In this document: piece after piece, positions 19,915-28,387 of the stretch
Layout: each line of letters starts with the position of its first letter
How positions within the stretch are numbered: the first letter of the stretch is position 1
Assembly (NCBI GenBank): GCA_002689245.1
Contig: NZFE01000002.1
Coordinates: 1-32,957, forward strand
Source: Candidatus Pelagibacter sp.
GTDB lineage: Bacteria; Pseudomonadota; Alphaproteobacteria; Pelagibacterales; Pelagibacteraceae
Direction of reading: 5' to 3'
Length of the DNA: 32,957 nucleotides
Notes under the pieces: generated by a model
The model's database searches: none
What the model was told of the DNA's origin: nothing
What the model saw: the letters and a program-made list of their open reading frames with translations, nothing else
Position numbers and translations under genes: made by a program

Positions 19915-21176
19915 TTTGTAGATGAATTTTTCTTAATTATTGTCTCAATATCTTCAGATGATAAATTAAAATCATTTTGTACCCAAAACCTCTCAGCTTC
20001 TTTCAAAATTTTTCCAATTTTTTTTCCCTCTTGAATACCTTTTTTAATTAAAAATTTTCCATCAAAAGGAAATTTTGGAATTGAAATTCTTTCTATTTCT
20101 TGAAAAAAACTAATTTCTTTCAATGTAATTTTCTTTTTATCTAATAAATTTAAACAAAATAATATTTTTAGATTTTTTAAACCTATATCATATAAATTAT
20201 TCTTTAATTTTTTCTTAAAAAACTCTTTATCAAATTTAGAGTCTTTAAATTTATTGCCCAACAAATATAAATTTTCATGAATTTTATTTGGTACTTTGTA
20301 TTTGTGAGAAAAATAATCGTGATTATTTTTTAAGTCTACAAGTAATATCGCTAATAGTAATATTTCTGAATTTTCTATATAGTTTTTAACTAAATTGAAA
20401 TTTTTTAATCTATCAATATTTTCAAATTCTGGAAAAACTAAACAAAAAATTTCTAATAATTCTTTATTATTAACCAACATAAAAAATTTTTCTAATTTCA
20501 GTATTTTTTTTAATTCTGATAAAACCCTTTCTTTAGAAAGATTTTTAATACCATTTAATTTTAGTTTAATTGCCTGGACTGTAGTGTTCTCTACGGAAGA
20601 ATCGTATTGTATTGAAAATCTCAAAAATCTTATTATTCTAAGAAAATCTTCTTCTATTCTTGTTTGTGGATCCCCAATGAATTTAACAACTTTATTATTA
20701 AGATCGTTAATTCCTTGCTGTGGATCAAAAATTTTTCCTTTTTTATTTAAGTAGATTGCATTTATTGTGAAATCTCTTCTTTTGGAGTCTTCTTTCCAAT
20801 CATCAATTGTCTCTATTTCGGCATGTCTGCCATCAGTTCTGATATCTTTTCTTAAAGTAGTTAATTCAAATTTTTTATTTTCTAATACAACAGTTACTGA
20901 TCCATGTTCAACCCCTGTATCTATGATTTTGAATTTCGAATGTTGTAATTTTTTTTTCACTTCATCCGGGGTAAATATTGTTGCAATATCAATGTCTTCA
21001 ATTTTTTTAGACTGTAAATGATTTCTTACACAACCTCCGACAAACATTGCTACTTCTTTTCCCTTGGTCTCACCATTTTCTAAATTTTTAAATAATAGTT
21101 TTATATCTTTTGAATTATAAAATGGTAAAAAATACTTACTAATTGTTAAGGTTAGATTTCTAATAAATTTTTTCAT
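19911..21176 (-). CDS. cca: CCA tRNA nucleotidyltransferase / poly(A) polymerase family protein
   Basis: FVGGCVRNHLQSKKIEDIDIAT, HGSVTVVLENKKFELTTLR, SKRRDFTINAIYLN, DPQQGINDL, DFLRIIRFLRFS. Start refined to ATG 21176 because the track ORF reads through the tRNA gene. Confidence 0.92.
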   Translation of the reverse strand: MKKFIRNLTLTISKYFLPFYNSKDIKLLFKNLENGETKGKEVAMFVGGCVRNHLQSKKIEDIDIATIFTPDEVKKKLQHSKFKIIDTGVEHGSVTVVLENKKFELTTLRKDIRTDGRHAEIETIDDWKEDSKRRDFTINAIYLNKKGKIFDPQQGINDLNNKVVKFIGDPQTRIEEDFLRIIRFLRFSIQYDSSVENTTVQAIKLKLNGIKNLSKERVLSELKKILKLEKFFMLVNNKELLEIFCLVFPEFENIDRLKNFNLVKNYIENSEILLLAILLVDLKNNHDYFSHKYKVPNKIHENLYLLGNKFKDSKFDKEFFKKKLKNNLYDIGLKNLKILFCLNLLDKKKITLKEISFFQEIERISIPKFPFDGKFLIKKGIQEGKKIGKILKEAERFWVQNDFNLSSEDIETIIKKNSSTN

Positions 21177-21181
21177 TATTT

Positions 21182-21255
21182 TGGCTGGGGCACTAGGATT
21201 CGAACCTAGGATGGTGGTACCAAAAACCACTGCCTTACCGCTTGGCTATGCCCCA
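21182..21255 (-). tRNA. tRNA-Gln (anticodon TTG), 3' CCA encoded
   Basis: Reverse complement TGGGGCATAGCCAAGCGGTAAGGCAGTGGTTTTTGGTACCACCATCCTAGGTTCGAATCCTAGTGCCCCAGCCA: 7-bp acceptor TGGGGCA/TGCCCCA, TTG anticodon, GGTTCGAATCC T arm, encoded CCA. Confidence 0.97.
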
Positions 21256-21288
21256 ATACTTTGCTTCATATATCATAAAATATTTAAA

Positions 21289-22119
21289 TTAAATAGTTTT
21301 TGTAATAACGCACCAGTATTTAAGGTATTTTCTTTTCAAATTAGCCATTGCAAATTTAGCGGTTTGTTTTGAATTAAAAACTCCATAGCAAACTGAGCCG
21401 GAGCCAGTCATTCTAGAAAAAATACACCCCTCTAATTTGCCAATAAATTTTAAAAGACTAGAAATTTTTAGATACTTCTTTTCTACAATGTGCTGCAAAT
21501 CATTACGATCTTTTTTAATTATTTCAATATATTTTTTTCTATTAATTCTTTTTAGATAATTCACGCTTGATTTAGGGCTAAAATTTCTAACTTTCTTATA
21601 TATGTTTTTTGTTTTGCAATTAATATTTGGGTATACAAGTAAAACATATGATCTAATACTATTTTTTATTTTAAAAACTTTTCTTAAATTTTTTTGAAAT
21701 GAATTATTGTTTAAAAATAATCTGAAATCTGATCCAATTTTTTTTTCAAAAGAGTTTAATAATTTTTCATCGAAATTATCTTTTAAAAAGTACCTAGCAA
21801 TACTTAAAGAATTACTAGTTCCTCCTCCTAGTCCTGCATAAACCGGTATATTTTTTTTTATTGTGATCTTATAAAAATTATTAATTATTTTAAATTTTCT
21901 AAGTAAATACAATGTATCAATAACACTATTTTTTTTTGAGTTTAGTTTATTTTTAAATTTTCCACTAAAAATAACCATATCTTTTTTATTTTTTTTAATA
22001 TTTATTTCATCGTACAAATCAATTAATGTTGAATTAGTTTCAATATTATGTAGACCAGATTTTAATTTTTTTAAAACTCTCAATGTTAAATTAATTTTTG
22101 AAAAAGATTTTAATCTCAT
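21289..22119 (-). CDS. ispE: 4-diphosphocytidyl-2-C-methyl-D-erythritol kinase
   Basis: N-terminal KSFSKINLTLRVLKKLKSGLHNIET, GHMP motif PVYAGLGGGTSNSLSIARYFL, MTGSGSVCYGVF. Confidence 0.92.
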   Translation of the reverse strand: MRLKSFSKINLTLRVLKKLKSGLHNIETNSTLIDLYDEINIKKNKKDMVIFSGKFKNKLNSKKNSVIDTLYLLRKFKIINNFYKITIKKNIPVYAGLGGGTSNSLSIARYFLKDNFDEKLLNSFEKKIGSDFRLFLNNNSFQKNLRKVFKIKNSIRSYVLLVYPNINCKTKNIYKKVRNFSPKSSVNYLKRINRKKYIEIIKKDRNDLQHIVEKKYLKISSLLKFIGKLEGCIFSRMTGSGSVCYGVFNSKQTAKFAMANLKRKYLKYWCVITKTI

Positions 22120-23837
22120 TAATTTAATGTGGTTGGGCCGTTTAGTATTTTATTTTCGATTTTATTTTTAAGTTCGTCTTCAACATCTTTAAGACTTAAG
22201 ACGTGCCTCCAATAATATCTTGCTTGGAGCCTTTCTCCATTCATCCAAAGGATATCAGCAAAATGATCATTAACTATTGGATCTAGAGGCATAAGTTGGA
22301 CAGCTTTTTTCAAATATTCTTCTGCTTTTTCATATTTTTTCAATTTATACAAAGCCCACCCTAAAGAGTCTGTTATATAACCGTCATTAGATCTTAGTCT
22401 ATTCGCTTCCTCTAACATTTTAAGTGATTTTTCTATATTAATTCCTTTTTCAATCCAGCTATATGCTAAATAATTTATTACATAAGCTTGGTTTGGTTTA
22501 ACTTCTAACGAGTCTAAGAAATCTTTCTCTGCTTTTGGCCAATCCCCAATTTGTTCATAAGCTATACCTCTTCCATCTTTAACTTTGGGATATAATTCAT
22601 GAGACCGTTTAATGTTTTGTAATATTTTTGAGTAATACTTAATTGACTTTTTAAATTTTTGATTATTTTTTAAAAACTGTGCAAAATCATATGTTTGATA
22701 ATTGTCGGGTGAGTTTAAATTTTTATAACTTGTTTCTATTGACTTTAAAGCTTTTTCGGTTTGAGATTTTTCAATATCAAGTGAAGCTATTTGTTTTGAA
22801 GAATGCCAACTATAGTGGTCACCATATCTATTTAGAAGAAGGTAATTTTTTTTTGCCTTTTCAAAATTACCTATCATGATAAAATTTTCAGCAAGTAAAG
22901 TGTTGTAAGAAAAGAAATCCTGATTTAAATATTTTGCTAGATTTATATAGAAATTAGATTTTGAATATAAACTTTGATTCGATAAAGCATTAGCAGTTAT
23001 GTATAACAATTCCGCAATTATATTAGATATATTTTTGCAATCAAAACTATTTTTTAAATAATTTTCCTTTTTTTTATTGATATCTGAATATAGCTGATTA
23101 AGTAGTAAATTTCTTGGAGTCAGCTTTAATTGTGAATTTAAAATTGAATTTGCTTTTTTTATAAGATCTTTTTTCAACAAATAGTTTGCATAAAAAAATG
23201 TATATCTTGAGAAATCAGTTGTTTGATCGTTAATTAAATTTAAAAACTTTTCATTTACTTTGGCAGTATCAAAGTAGCAATTTAAGAAAATATCGTTAAT
23301 TTTTTTGATATTTTTATATTTAGGACTTATCAACTTAAATACTTCTTTAGCATCATCATAATTTAATTTTGATTTTTCTACAGTTACCCAGCTAAATATT
23401 ATCTGGCTAAGTAGGTCATGTAATGGGGTATAGTTATTTTTATTGGTTGAAGCTAAATAGTCGTTAGCTTTAGATAAATTGTTGTTTTTTATAAACTTAC
23501 TAATAATGATTATGTCACTTTGAAAAAAATTCTTTTTTTTACTTTTTAATTTCTTCGAGTATTTAAATGCTTCATTAATTTTGGAATTGTTTACTAAGGT
23601 CTCAATATATGATTTTGAAAATTTATAATGATTGTCCTCAAGATTGTTAAGCTTTTTAAAAAAATTATAAGAGTACTCATAATCATTATTTTGTAGAGAA
23701 ATAATACCAGAAAAATAATTTGATATTGTATCCCTTGTATAATGTTTTTCTAAACTCATACTAGAACTTATAAATATCAAAATATAGAAAAAGAAGGTTT
23801 GTAAAATTATTCCAATTAGTTTAAAAATTTTATTCAT
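22119..23837 (-). CDS. Tetratricopeptide-repeat protein, probably exported/membrane anchored
   Basis: N-terminal hydrophobic segment (MNKIFKLIGIILQTFFFYILIFISS); C-terminal TPRs (DSLGWALYKLKKYEKAEEYLKKAVQLMPLDPIVNDHFADILWMNG). Start refined from 23861 to 23837. Confidence 0.82.
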   Translation of the reverse strand: MNKIFKLIGIILQTFFFYILIFISSSMSLEKHYTRDTISNYFSGIISLQNNDYEYSYNFFKKLNNLEDNHYKFSKSYIETLVNNSKINEAFKYSKKLKSKKKNFFQSDIIIISKFIKNNNLSKANDYLASTNKNNYTPLHDLLSQIIFSWVTVEKSKLNYDDAKEVFKLISPKYKNIKKINDIFLNCYFDTAKVNEKFLNLINDQTTDFSRYTFFYANYLLKKDLIKKANSILNSQLKLTPRNLLLNQLYSDINKKKENYLKNSFDCKNISNIIAELLYITANALSNQSLYSKSNFYINLAKYLNQDFFSYNTLLAENFIMIGNFEKAKKNYLLLNRYGDHYSWHSSKQIASLDIEKSQTEKALKSIETSYKNLNSPDNYQTYDFAQFLKNNQKFKKSIKYYSKILQNIKRSHELYPKVKDGRGIAYEQIGDWPKAEKDFLDSLEVKPNQAYVINYLAYSWIEKGINIEKSLKMLEEANRLRSNDGYITDSLGWALYKLKKYEKAEEYLKKAVQLMPLDPIVNDHFADILWMNGERLQARYYWRHVLSLKDVEDELKNKIENKILNGPTTLN

Positions 23838-23850
23838 AATATCAAAAAAT

Positions 23851-24537
23851 ATGAATAACAAATTAACTAAGTTAATTAAATACTATAGTTTGATTAATCA
23901 CAATTTAATCTTTAGTAATAAATCAATAAATCGATACAATCTTGGACAGCCAATCGTTCAAAAAGATAAGGCTAAAAATTTACAAAAATTAAGAGAGGAA
24001 ATTAATGAAATCAAAAATTGTAAATTAAAAGAAAATGCATCAAATCTTGTATTTTCAGATGGGAATCCTAATGCAAAAGTAATGATAATTGGAGAGGGAC
24101 CAGGAGCTAATGAGGATAAGGAAGGATTTCCATTTGTGGGGAGAGCGGGACAATTGTTGGATAAAATGCTTAATGCTATTAATCTTAGTCGTAAAAATGT
24201 TTACATCACTAACGTTGTAAATTATAGACCTCCCGAAAATAGGAAGCCTACCGAGACGGAAGTTGAAAGATATCTTCCGTACTTAAAAAAACACATAGAA
24301 ATAATTAAACCAAAAATAATTTTACTTTTAGGCAGTACTGCAATGAATGCTATTTTAAAAAATGCAGATGTAATTTCTAAAATGAGAGGAAAATGGATTG
24401 AGATTGAAGTCAATAAATTTAAAATATTTTCAATTGTATCTTTTCATCCAGCCTATCTCTTAAGGCAGCCAGACCAGAAAAAATTCTCATGGATAGACTT
24501 AAAAATGATTAGAGAAAAACTAAGGAAAGTCAGTTAA
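23851..24537 (+). CDS. Uracil-DNA glycosylase, family 4-like
   Basis: Motif A GEGPGANEDKEGFPFVGRAGQLLDKML, NVVNYRPPENRKP, motif B SFHPAYLLRQP. Confidence 0.9.
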   Translation: MNNKLTKLIKYYSLINHNLIFSNKSINRYNLGQPIVQKDKAKNLQKLREEINEIKNCKLKENASNLVFSDGNPNAKVMIIGEGPGANEDKEGFPFVGRAGQLLDKMLNAINLSRKNVYITNVVNYRPPENRKPTETEVERYLPYLKKHIEIIKPKIILLLGSTAMNAILKNADVISKMRGKWIEIEVNKFKIFSIVSFHPAYLLRQPDQKKFSWIDLKMIREKLRKVS

Positions 24538-24539
24538 AT

Positions 24540-25112
24540 TTGAAAAAATATAAGATTATAGCTGGAATTGATGAAGTGGGAAGAGGATGTTTGGCGGGGC
24601 CTGTTGTTTCAGCTGCAGTAATTTTAAAGAAAGGCTTTCAAATTAAAAATTTAAAGGACTCGAAAAAACTTAATTTTAAACAAAGAGTGGAAATTTCAGA
24701 GGATATTAAAAATAAATCCTTTTTTTCATTTGGAATAGCTTCAGTTAAAGAAATAGAAAAATTAAATATTTTAAAAGCTTCATTGCTATCCATGAAAAGA
24801 GCTATTTTGAAACTATCGGAAAAACCCGACTTAGTACTTGTAGATGGTATTTTTGCTCCTAAAGTTCAAAATAAGTGTAAAACCATAATTAAGGGTGATG
24901 AAAAGATAAAGTGTATAAGCGCAGCTTCTATCTTAGCAAAGGTTTATAGAGACAAAATAATGATTAGGATGTCAAAAAAATTTAAAAATTATGCCTGGGA
25001 TAAGAATTTTGGTTACGGTACTAGACAACATATTGTTGGTTTAAAAAAATATGGACCTACAACAATTCATAGAAAAAATTTTAAGCCAATACACAACATG
25101 TTGTTGAAATAA
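24540..25112 (+). CDS. rnhB: Ribonuclease HII (TTG start)
   Basis: IAGIDEVGRGCLAGPVVSAAVIL, LKDSKKL, LVDGIFAPK, AASILAKVYRDKIM, FGYGTRQHIVGLKKYGPTTIHRKNF. Confidence 0.96.
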   Translation: MKKYKIIAGIDEVGRGCLAGPVVSAAVILKKGFQIKNLKDSKKLNFKQRVEISEDIKNKSFFSFGIASVKEIEKLNILKASLLSMKRAILKLSEKPDLVLVDGIFAPKVQNKCKTIIKGDEKIKCISAASILAKVYRDKIMIRMSKKFKNYAWDKNFGYGTRQHIVGLKKYGPTTIHRKNFKPIHNMLLK

Positions 25113-25153
25113 TTTTAATGCAACTAATAACCTTTTTTTTCACGTAAAAATAA

Positions 25154-25188
25154 TTGACCTAAGATTCAATTTAAGGTTGAATCTTTGA
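25154..25188 (+). promoter_or_regulatory. Candidate ccrM promoter region with inverted repeat containing two GANTC sites
   Basis: TTGACC (25154-25159); inverted repeat AAGATTCAA (25161-25169) / TTGAATCTT (25177-25185) with 7-nt spacer; GATTC at 25163-25167 and GAATC at 25179-25183; ATG at 25189. Confidence 0.55.
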
Positions 25189-26262
25189 ATGTCGAATTTT
25201 TTTAATAAAATTATAAATGGTGATTGTTTGACGGAAATAAAAAAAATTCCTGATAACTCTTTCGATCTAGTTTTTGCGGACCCTCCTTATAACATGCAAT
25301 TAGGAAAAAATTTAAGACGTCCCGATTCAAGTAAAGTAAATGGTGTAAATGATAAATGGGATCAGTTCATTAGTTTTAAACACTACGATGAATTCTCTAA
25401 AACATGGCTTACTGAATGCAAAAGAATTTTAAAAGAAAATGGAAGCATTTGGGTAATAGGGTCATACCATAATATTTTTCGCTTAGGTTACCACATACAA
25501 AATTTAAAGTATTGGCTACTTAATGATGTGATTTGGAGAAAAAGCAATCCTATGCCTAATTTTAGAGGTACTAGATTTACTAATGCCCACGAAACTCTTA
25601 TTTGGGCATCAAAAAATAAAAACTCAAAATACACATTTAATTATCAATCTCTTAAATGTTTAAATGATGATTTGCAAATGAGGTCAGATTGGACATTTCC
25701 GATTTGTAATGGAAAAGAGAGATTAAAGAAAAATGGTAAAAAAATCCACTCCACTCAAAAACCAGAAGCATTACTTCATAGGATTTTATTGGCTACTACA
25801 AACAAGGGTGATAAAATTTTCGATCCTTTTTTAGGTACCGGTACAACAGCTGTTGTAGCAAAAAAATTAGGAAGAAATTATTACGGAATAGAAAAAGAAA
25901 GAAAATATTTTAAAGTTGCTAGTGATAGAATTAAAAAAGCAAAAGTTATTGATGATAGTTACCTTGATACAATTGAAAATAACAAATCTAAACCTAGGAT
26001 ACCTTTTGGTTCACTAGTAGAATTAGGAATATTAAAGCCTGGAAAGTCTTTATTTGATGCTAAGAAAAAAATTAATGCAAAAATAATGGCAGATGGAAGT
26101 ATAAAATATAAAGAGTCTGCAGGATCAATTCATAAAGTTGCTGCAAAAATAATGGGCGCAGACAGCTGTAATGGTTGGACTTACTGGCATTATAATATGA
26201 ATGGTTCAACAGTTTTAATTGATAGTCTGAGACAAAAATTTATTGCAGAAAAACAATTTTAG
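25189..26262 (+). CDS. ccrM: CcrM-type adenine-specific DNA methyltransferase (predicted GANTC specificity)
   Basis: DPPY motif FADPPYNMQLG, FDPFLGTGTTAVVAKKLGRNYYGIE, and a CcrM-like C-terminal domain (FGSLVELGILKPGKSLFD...SCNGWTYWHYN). Confidence 0.93.
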   Translation: MSNFFNKIINGDCLTEIKKIPDNSFDLVFADPPYNMQLGKNLRRPDSSKVNGVNDKWDQFISFKHYDEFSKTWLTECKRILKENGSIWVIGSYHNIFRLGYHIQNLKYWLLNDVIWRKSNPMPNFRGTRFTNAHETLIWASKNKNSKYTFNYQSLKCLNDDLQMRSDWTFPICNGKERLKKNGKKIHSTQKPEALLHRILLATTNKGDKIFDPFLGTGTTAVVAKKLGRNYYGIEKERKYFKVASDRIKKAKVIDDSYLDTIENNKSKPRIPFGSLVELGILKPGKSLFDAKKKINAKIMADGSIKYKESAGSIHKVAAKIMGADSCNGWTYWHYNMNGSTVLIDSLRQKFIAEKQF

Positions 26263-27389
26263 TTTTTATAGACTGTACCCAAATAAGAATTAATAAAACT
26301 CTTCCTTTTTACTAAAAATTTCACAAAAAAGTCTCTAATTTTTTGCATAAATTTACTTGAGAGATGAAATATAAAAAAATTAAGGTTTGATCTTCTTCTT
26401 ACTATTTTTGCTCTTTTTGACCTTTTTTGAAAGTAGATACTTTGTATATCACCTCTTTCATTTATAATTAAATTAAATAATTCATAAGCACTTTCTATTG
26501 ATTGGCCTGCACCTTGAGCTAACGTTGGTAAAAAACCATGAAATGCATCGCCGATATAAAAAACTTTATTATTAGTTGAGGGAATTAATTTTGGAGTTGC
26601 ATATAACGGCCAAGATTTAAAATCTTCATTAAAAAATTTTTTTAAATTAGAGTTTTGATCCACAACTTTCTCGAGTAAAATATTGATATTATCAGGGTGG
26701 CTTATTTTATGCCTAAATATACAAACAAAATTTAGTTCTTCATTTTTGTTAATTGGGTAGATAACTAAATGACAATTTTTACCCATCATAAGACTAACTT
26801 TAGATTGATCAATAGCCAATCCTAATTTTGACTTAAGAGTCTTTCTTATTGCGATAGCATTTTTGAAAACTGGTGCATTCTTTTTCTTTTCAAAGAATGT
26901 ACGAGTATTGGAAAAGATTCCATCTGCACCAATTACATAATCTACTAGATCATTAGTATTATCATCAAATTTAATAAAAACTTTTCCCTTTAATTCAGAA
27001 ACTTCTTTAATTCTTTTTCCAAACCTAATGTGTTGATTATAAATATCGTCTTTTAAAAATTCAATTAAAGTGGACCTCTGCAAAGTGGTATATTTTTCAT
27101 TATTTGTATTAAATTGGACTAAATCTAAATCACATAATTTTTTGTTTTGAATATTGTAAATATCAAGGCCTTTTGGGTGATATATTTTTTCACTATTAAT
27201 TTTACTAAAGTTTAATTCATTCAAAATTTTAATGCTGTTAGCTGAGAGTTGAATACCGTAACCCTCGTCAAGAGGAAGGCTATCATTTTTTTCATAAATC
27301 ATAAAATCATGATTTTTATTTTTATACAAAAAATTTGCTAAAGTTAAACCAGCAATTCCAGATCCAATTATTGCAATTTTTTTTTTCAT
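26259..27389 (-). CDS. FAD-dependent monooxygenase (UbiH / aromatic hydroxylase superfamily)
   Basis: IAIIGSGIAGLTLANFLYKN, DYVIGADGIFSNTR, FYIGDAFHGFLPTLAQGAGQSIESAYEL. Confidence 0.88.
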   Translation of the reverse strand: MKKKIAIIGSGIAGLTLANFLYKNKNHDFMIYEKNDSLPLDEGYGIQLSANSIKILNELNFSKINSEKIYHPKGLDIYNIQNKKLCDLDLVQFNTNNEKYTTLQRSTLIEFLKDDIYNQHIRFGKRIKEVSELKGKVFIKFDDNTNDLVDYVIGADGIFSNTRTFFEKKKNAPVFKNAIAIRKTLKSKLGLAIDQSKVSLMMGKNCHLVIYPINKNEELNFVCIFRHKISHPDNINILLEKVVDQNSNLKKFFNEDFKSWPLYATPKLIPSTNNKVFYIGDAFHGFLPTLAQGAGQSIESAYELFNLIINERGDIQSIYFQKRSKRAKIVRRRSNLNFFIFHLSSKFMQKIRDFFVKFLVKRKSFINSYLGTVYKN

Positions 27390-28387
27390 TAGAATAAAAC
27401 TGAGACTTGTTTTAATATTTTTTTTGTGAAAGAGGGCATAAAATCATTACTGTTTTTTATAGAGTACCAAGAATAATGATTTGGTATGCTTTTAGAGAAC
27501 TGATAATATAAGCTAATACTTAATTTTTTATTTGAAATAGAATTCTTATATTTTGACAATAATTTCCATTTTTTAAAAGGTTTTTTGTTTTTAATACTTT
27601 CTATTTTTGGTAAGTTAAATTTATCTAAAAAACCCAAATTATTTTTTTTAGTTAAAGCTATCTCACCTTTTTTTGATAAGTAACAAAAAATATTTATATT
27701 TTTATTTACAACTTCTTTCTTAATCTGCTTAATTTTATTTTTAGATTTATAAAATTTACAATTACTTCGAATAGGACATTTTCCACATTTTGGAATTTTA
27801 GAATTACAAACCAAAGCTCCAAATTCCATCATCGCTTCCACAAGATCTGAGTTTCTGCTGGTATTAAATAAATTTTTTTTATTTATATTTATAAAGTCTT
27901 CAAAATCTATTTTATCCACTTCTCTATTAAATATTCTTGAGATAACTCTTTTCACATTTCCGTCTAATGCCAATGTTTTTTTGTTATAAATTAAAGCAGC
28001 TAAAACATTTGAAGTATATTCACCAATACCTGGTAGAGTTTTAATTTCATCAATTTCTTTCGGAAGTTTAGAATTATATTTGTTTACTAATATTTTTGAT
28101 GTAGCTAAAAGATTTCTAGCTCTCCTGTAATATCCTAAACCCTCCCATAACTTGAGAATTTTATTCTCATTTGCTCTTGATAATGAGTCGAGACTAGTGA
28201 ATTTTTTTGTAAATTTTTTAAAATATGGAATAACGGTTTTAACCTGTGTTTGCTGCAACATGAACTCACTTAATACCCTATAAAAAAGCAAATTAGGTGA
28301 ATTTTTACCAACACGCCAAGGCAAAGTGCGCTTGTTATTATCATACCAAGCTAAAATATTTTTTGTTAAATTAAACTTTAAATGCAT
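27389..28387 (-). CDS. mutY: A/G-specific adenine DNA glycosylase
   Basis: NILAWYDNNKRTLPWR, FMLQQTQVKTVIPYF, LPGIGEYTSNVLAALIYN, LDGNVKRVISRIF, Fe-S ligands CNSKIPKCGKCPIRSNC. Confidence 0.96.
   Translation of the reverse strand: MHLKFNLTKNILAWYDNNKRTLPWRVGKNSPNLLFYRVLSEFMLQQTQVKTVIPYFKKFTKKFTSLDSLSRANENKILKLWEGLGYYRRARNLLATSKILVNKYNSKLPKEIDEIKTLPGIGEYTSNVLAALIYNKKTLALDGNVKRVISRIFNREVDKIDFEDFININKKNLFNTSRNSDLVEAMMEFGALVCNSKIPKCGKCPIRSNCKFYKSKNKIKQIKKEVVNKNINIFCYLSKKGEIALTKKNNLGFLDKFNLPKIESIKNKKPFKKWKLLSKYKNSISNKKLSISLYYQFSKSIPNHYSWYSIKNSNDFMPSFTKKILKQVSVLF

Noticed and set aside
21177-21230. N-terminal extension of cca in the ORF track (MVFGTTILGSNPSAPAKI)
   Set aside because: It reads through the tRNA-Gln gene; the ATG at 21176 matches the normal protein start.
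21181-21372. Plus-strand 63-aa ORF (MAGALGFEPRMVVPKTTALPLGYAP...)
   Set aside because: Translation of the antisense strand of the tRNA-Gln gene, a common false ORF signature.
24540-24542. TTG start of rnhB as an annotation error
   Set aside because: The conserved N-terminus (KKYKIIAGIDEVGRG) follows directly and no in-frame ATG fits, so TTG is likely genuine.
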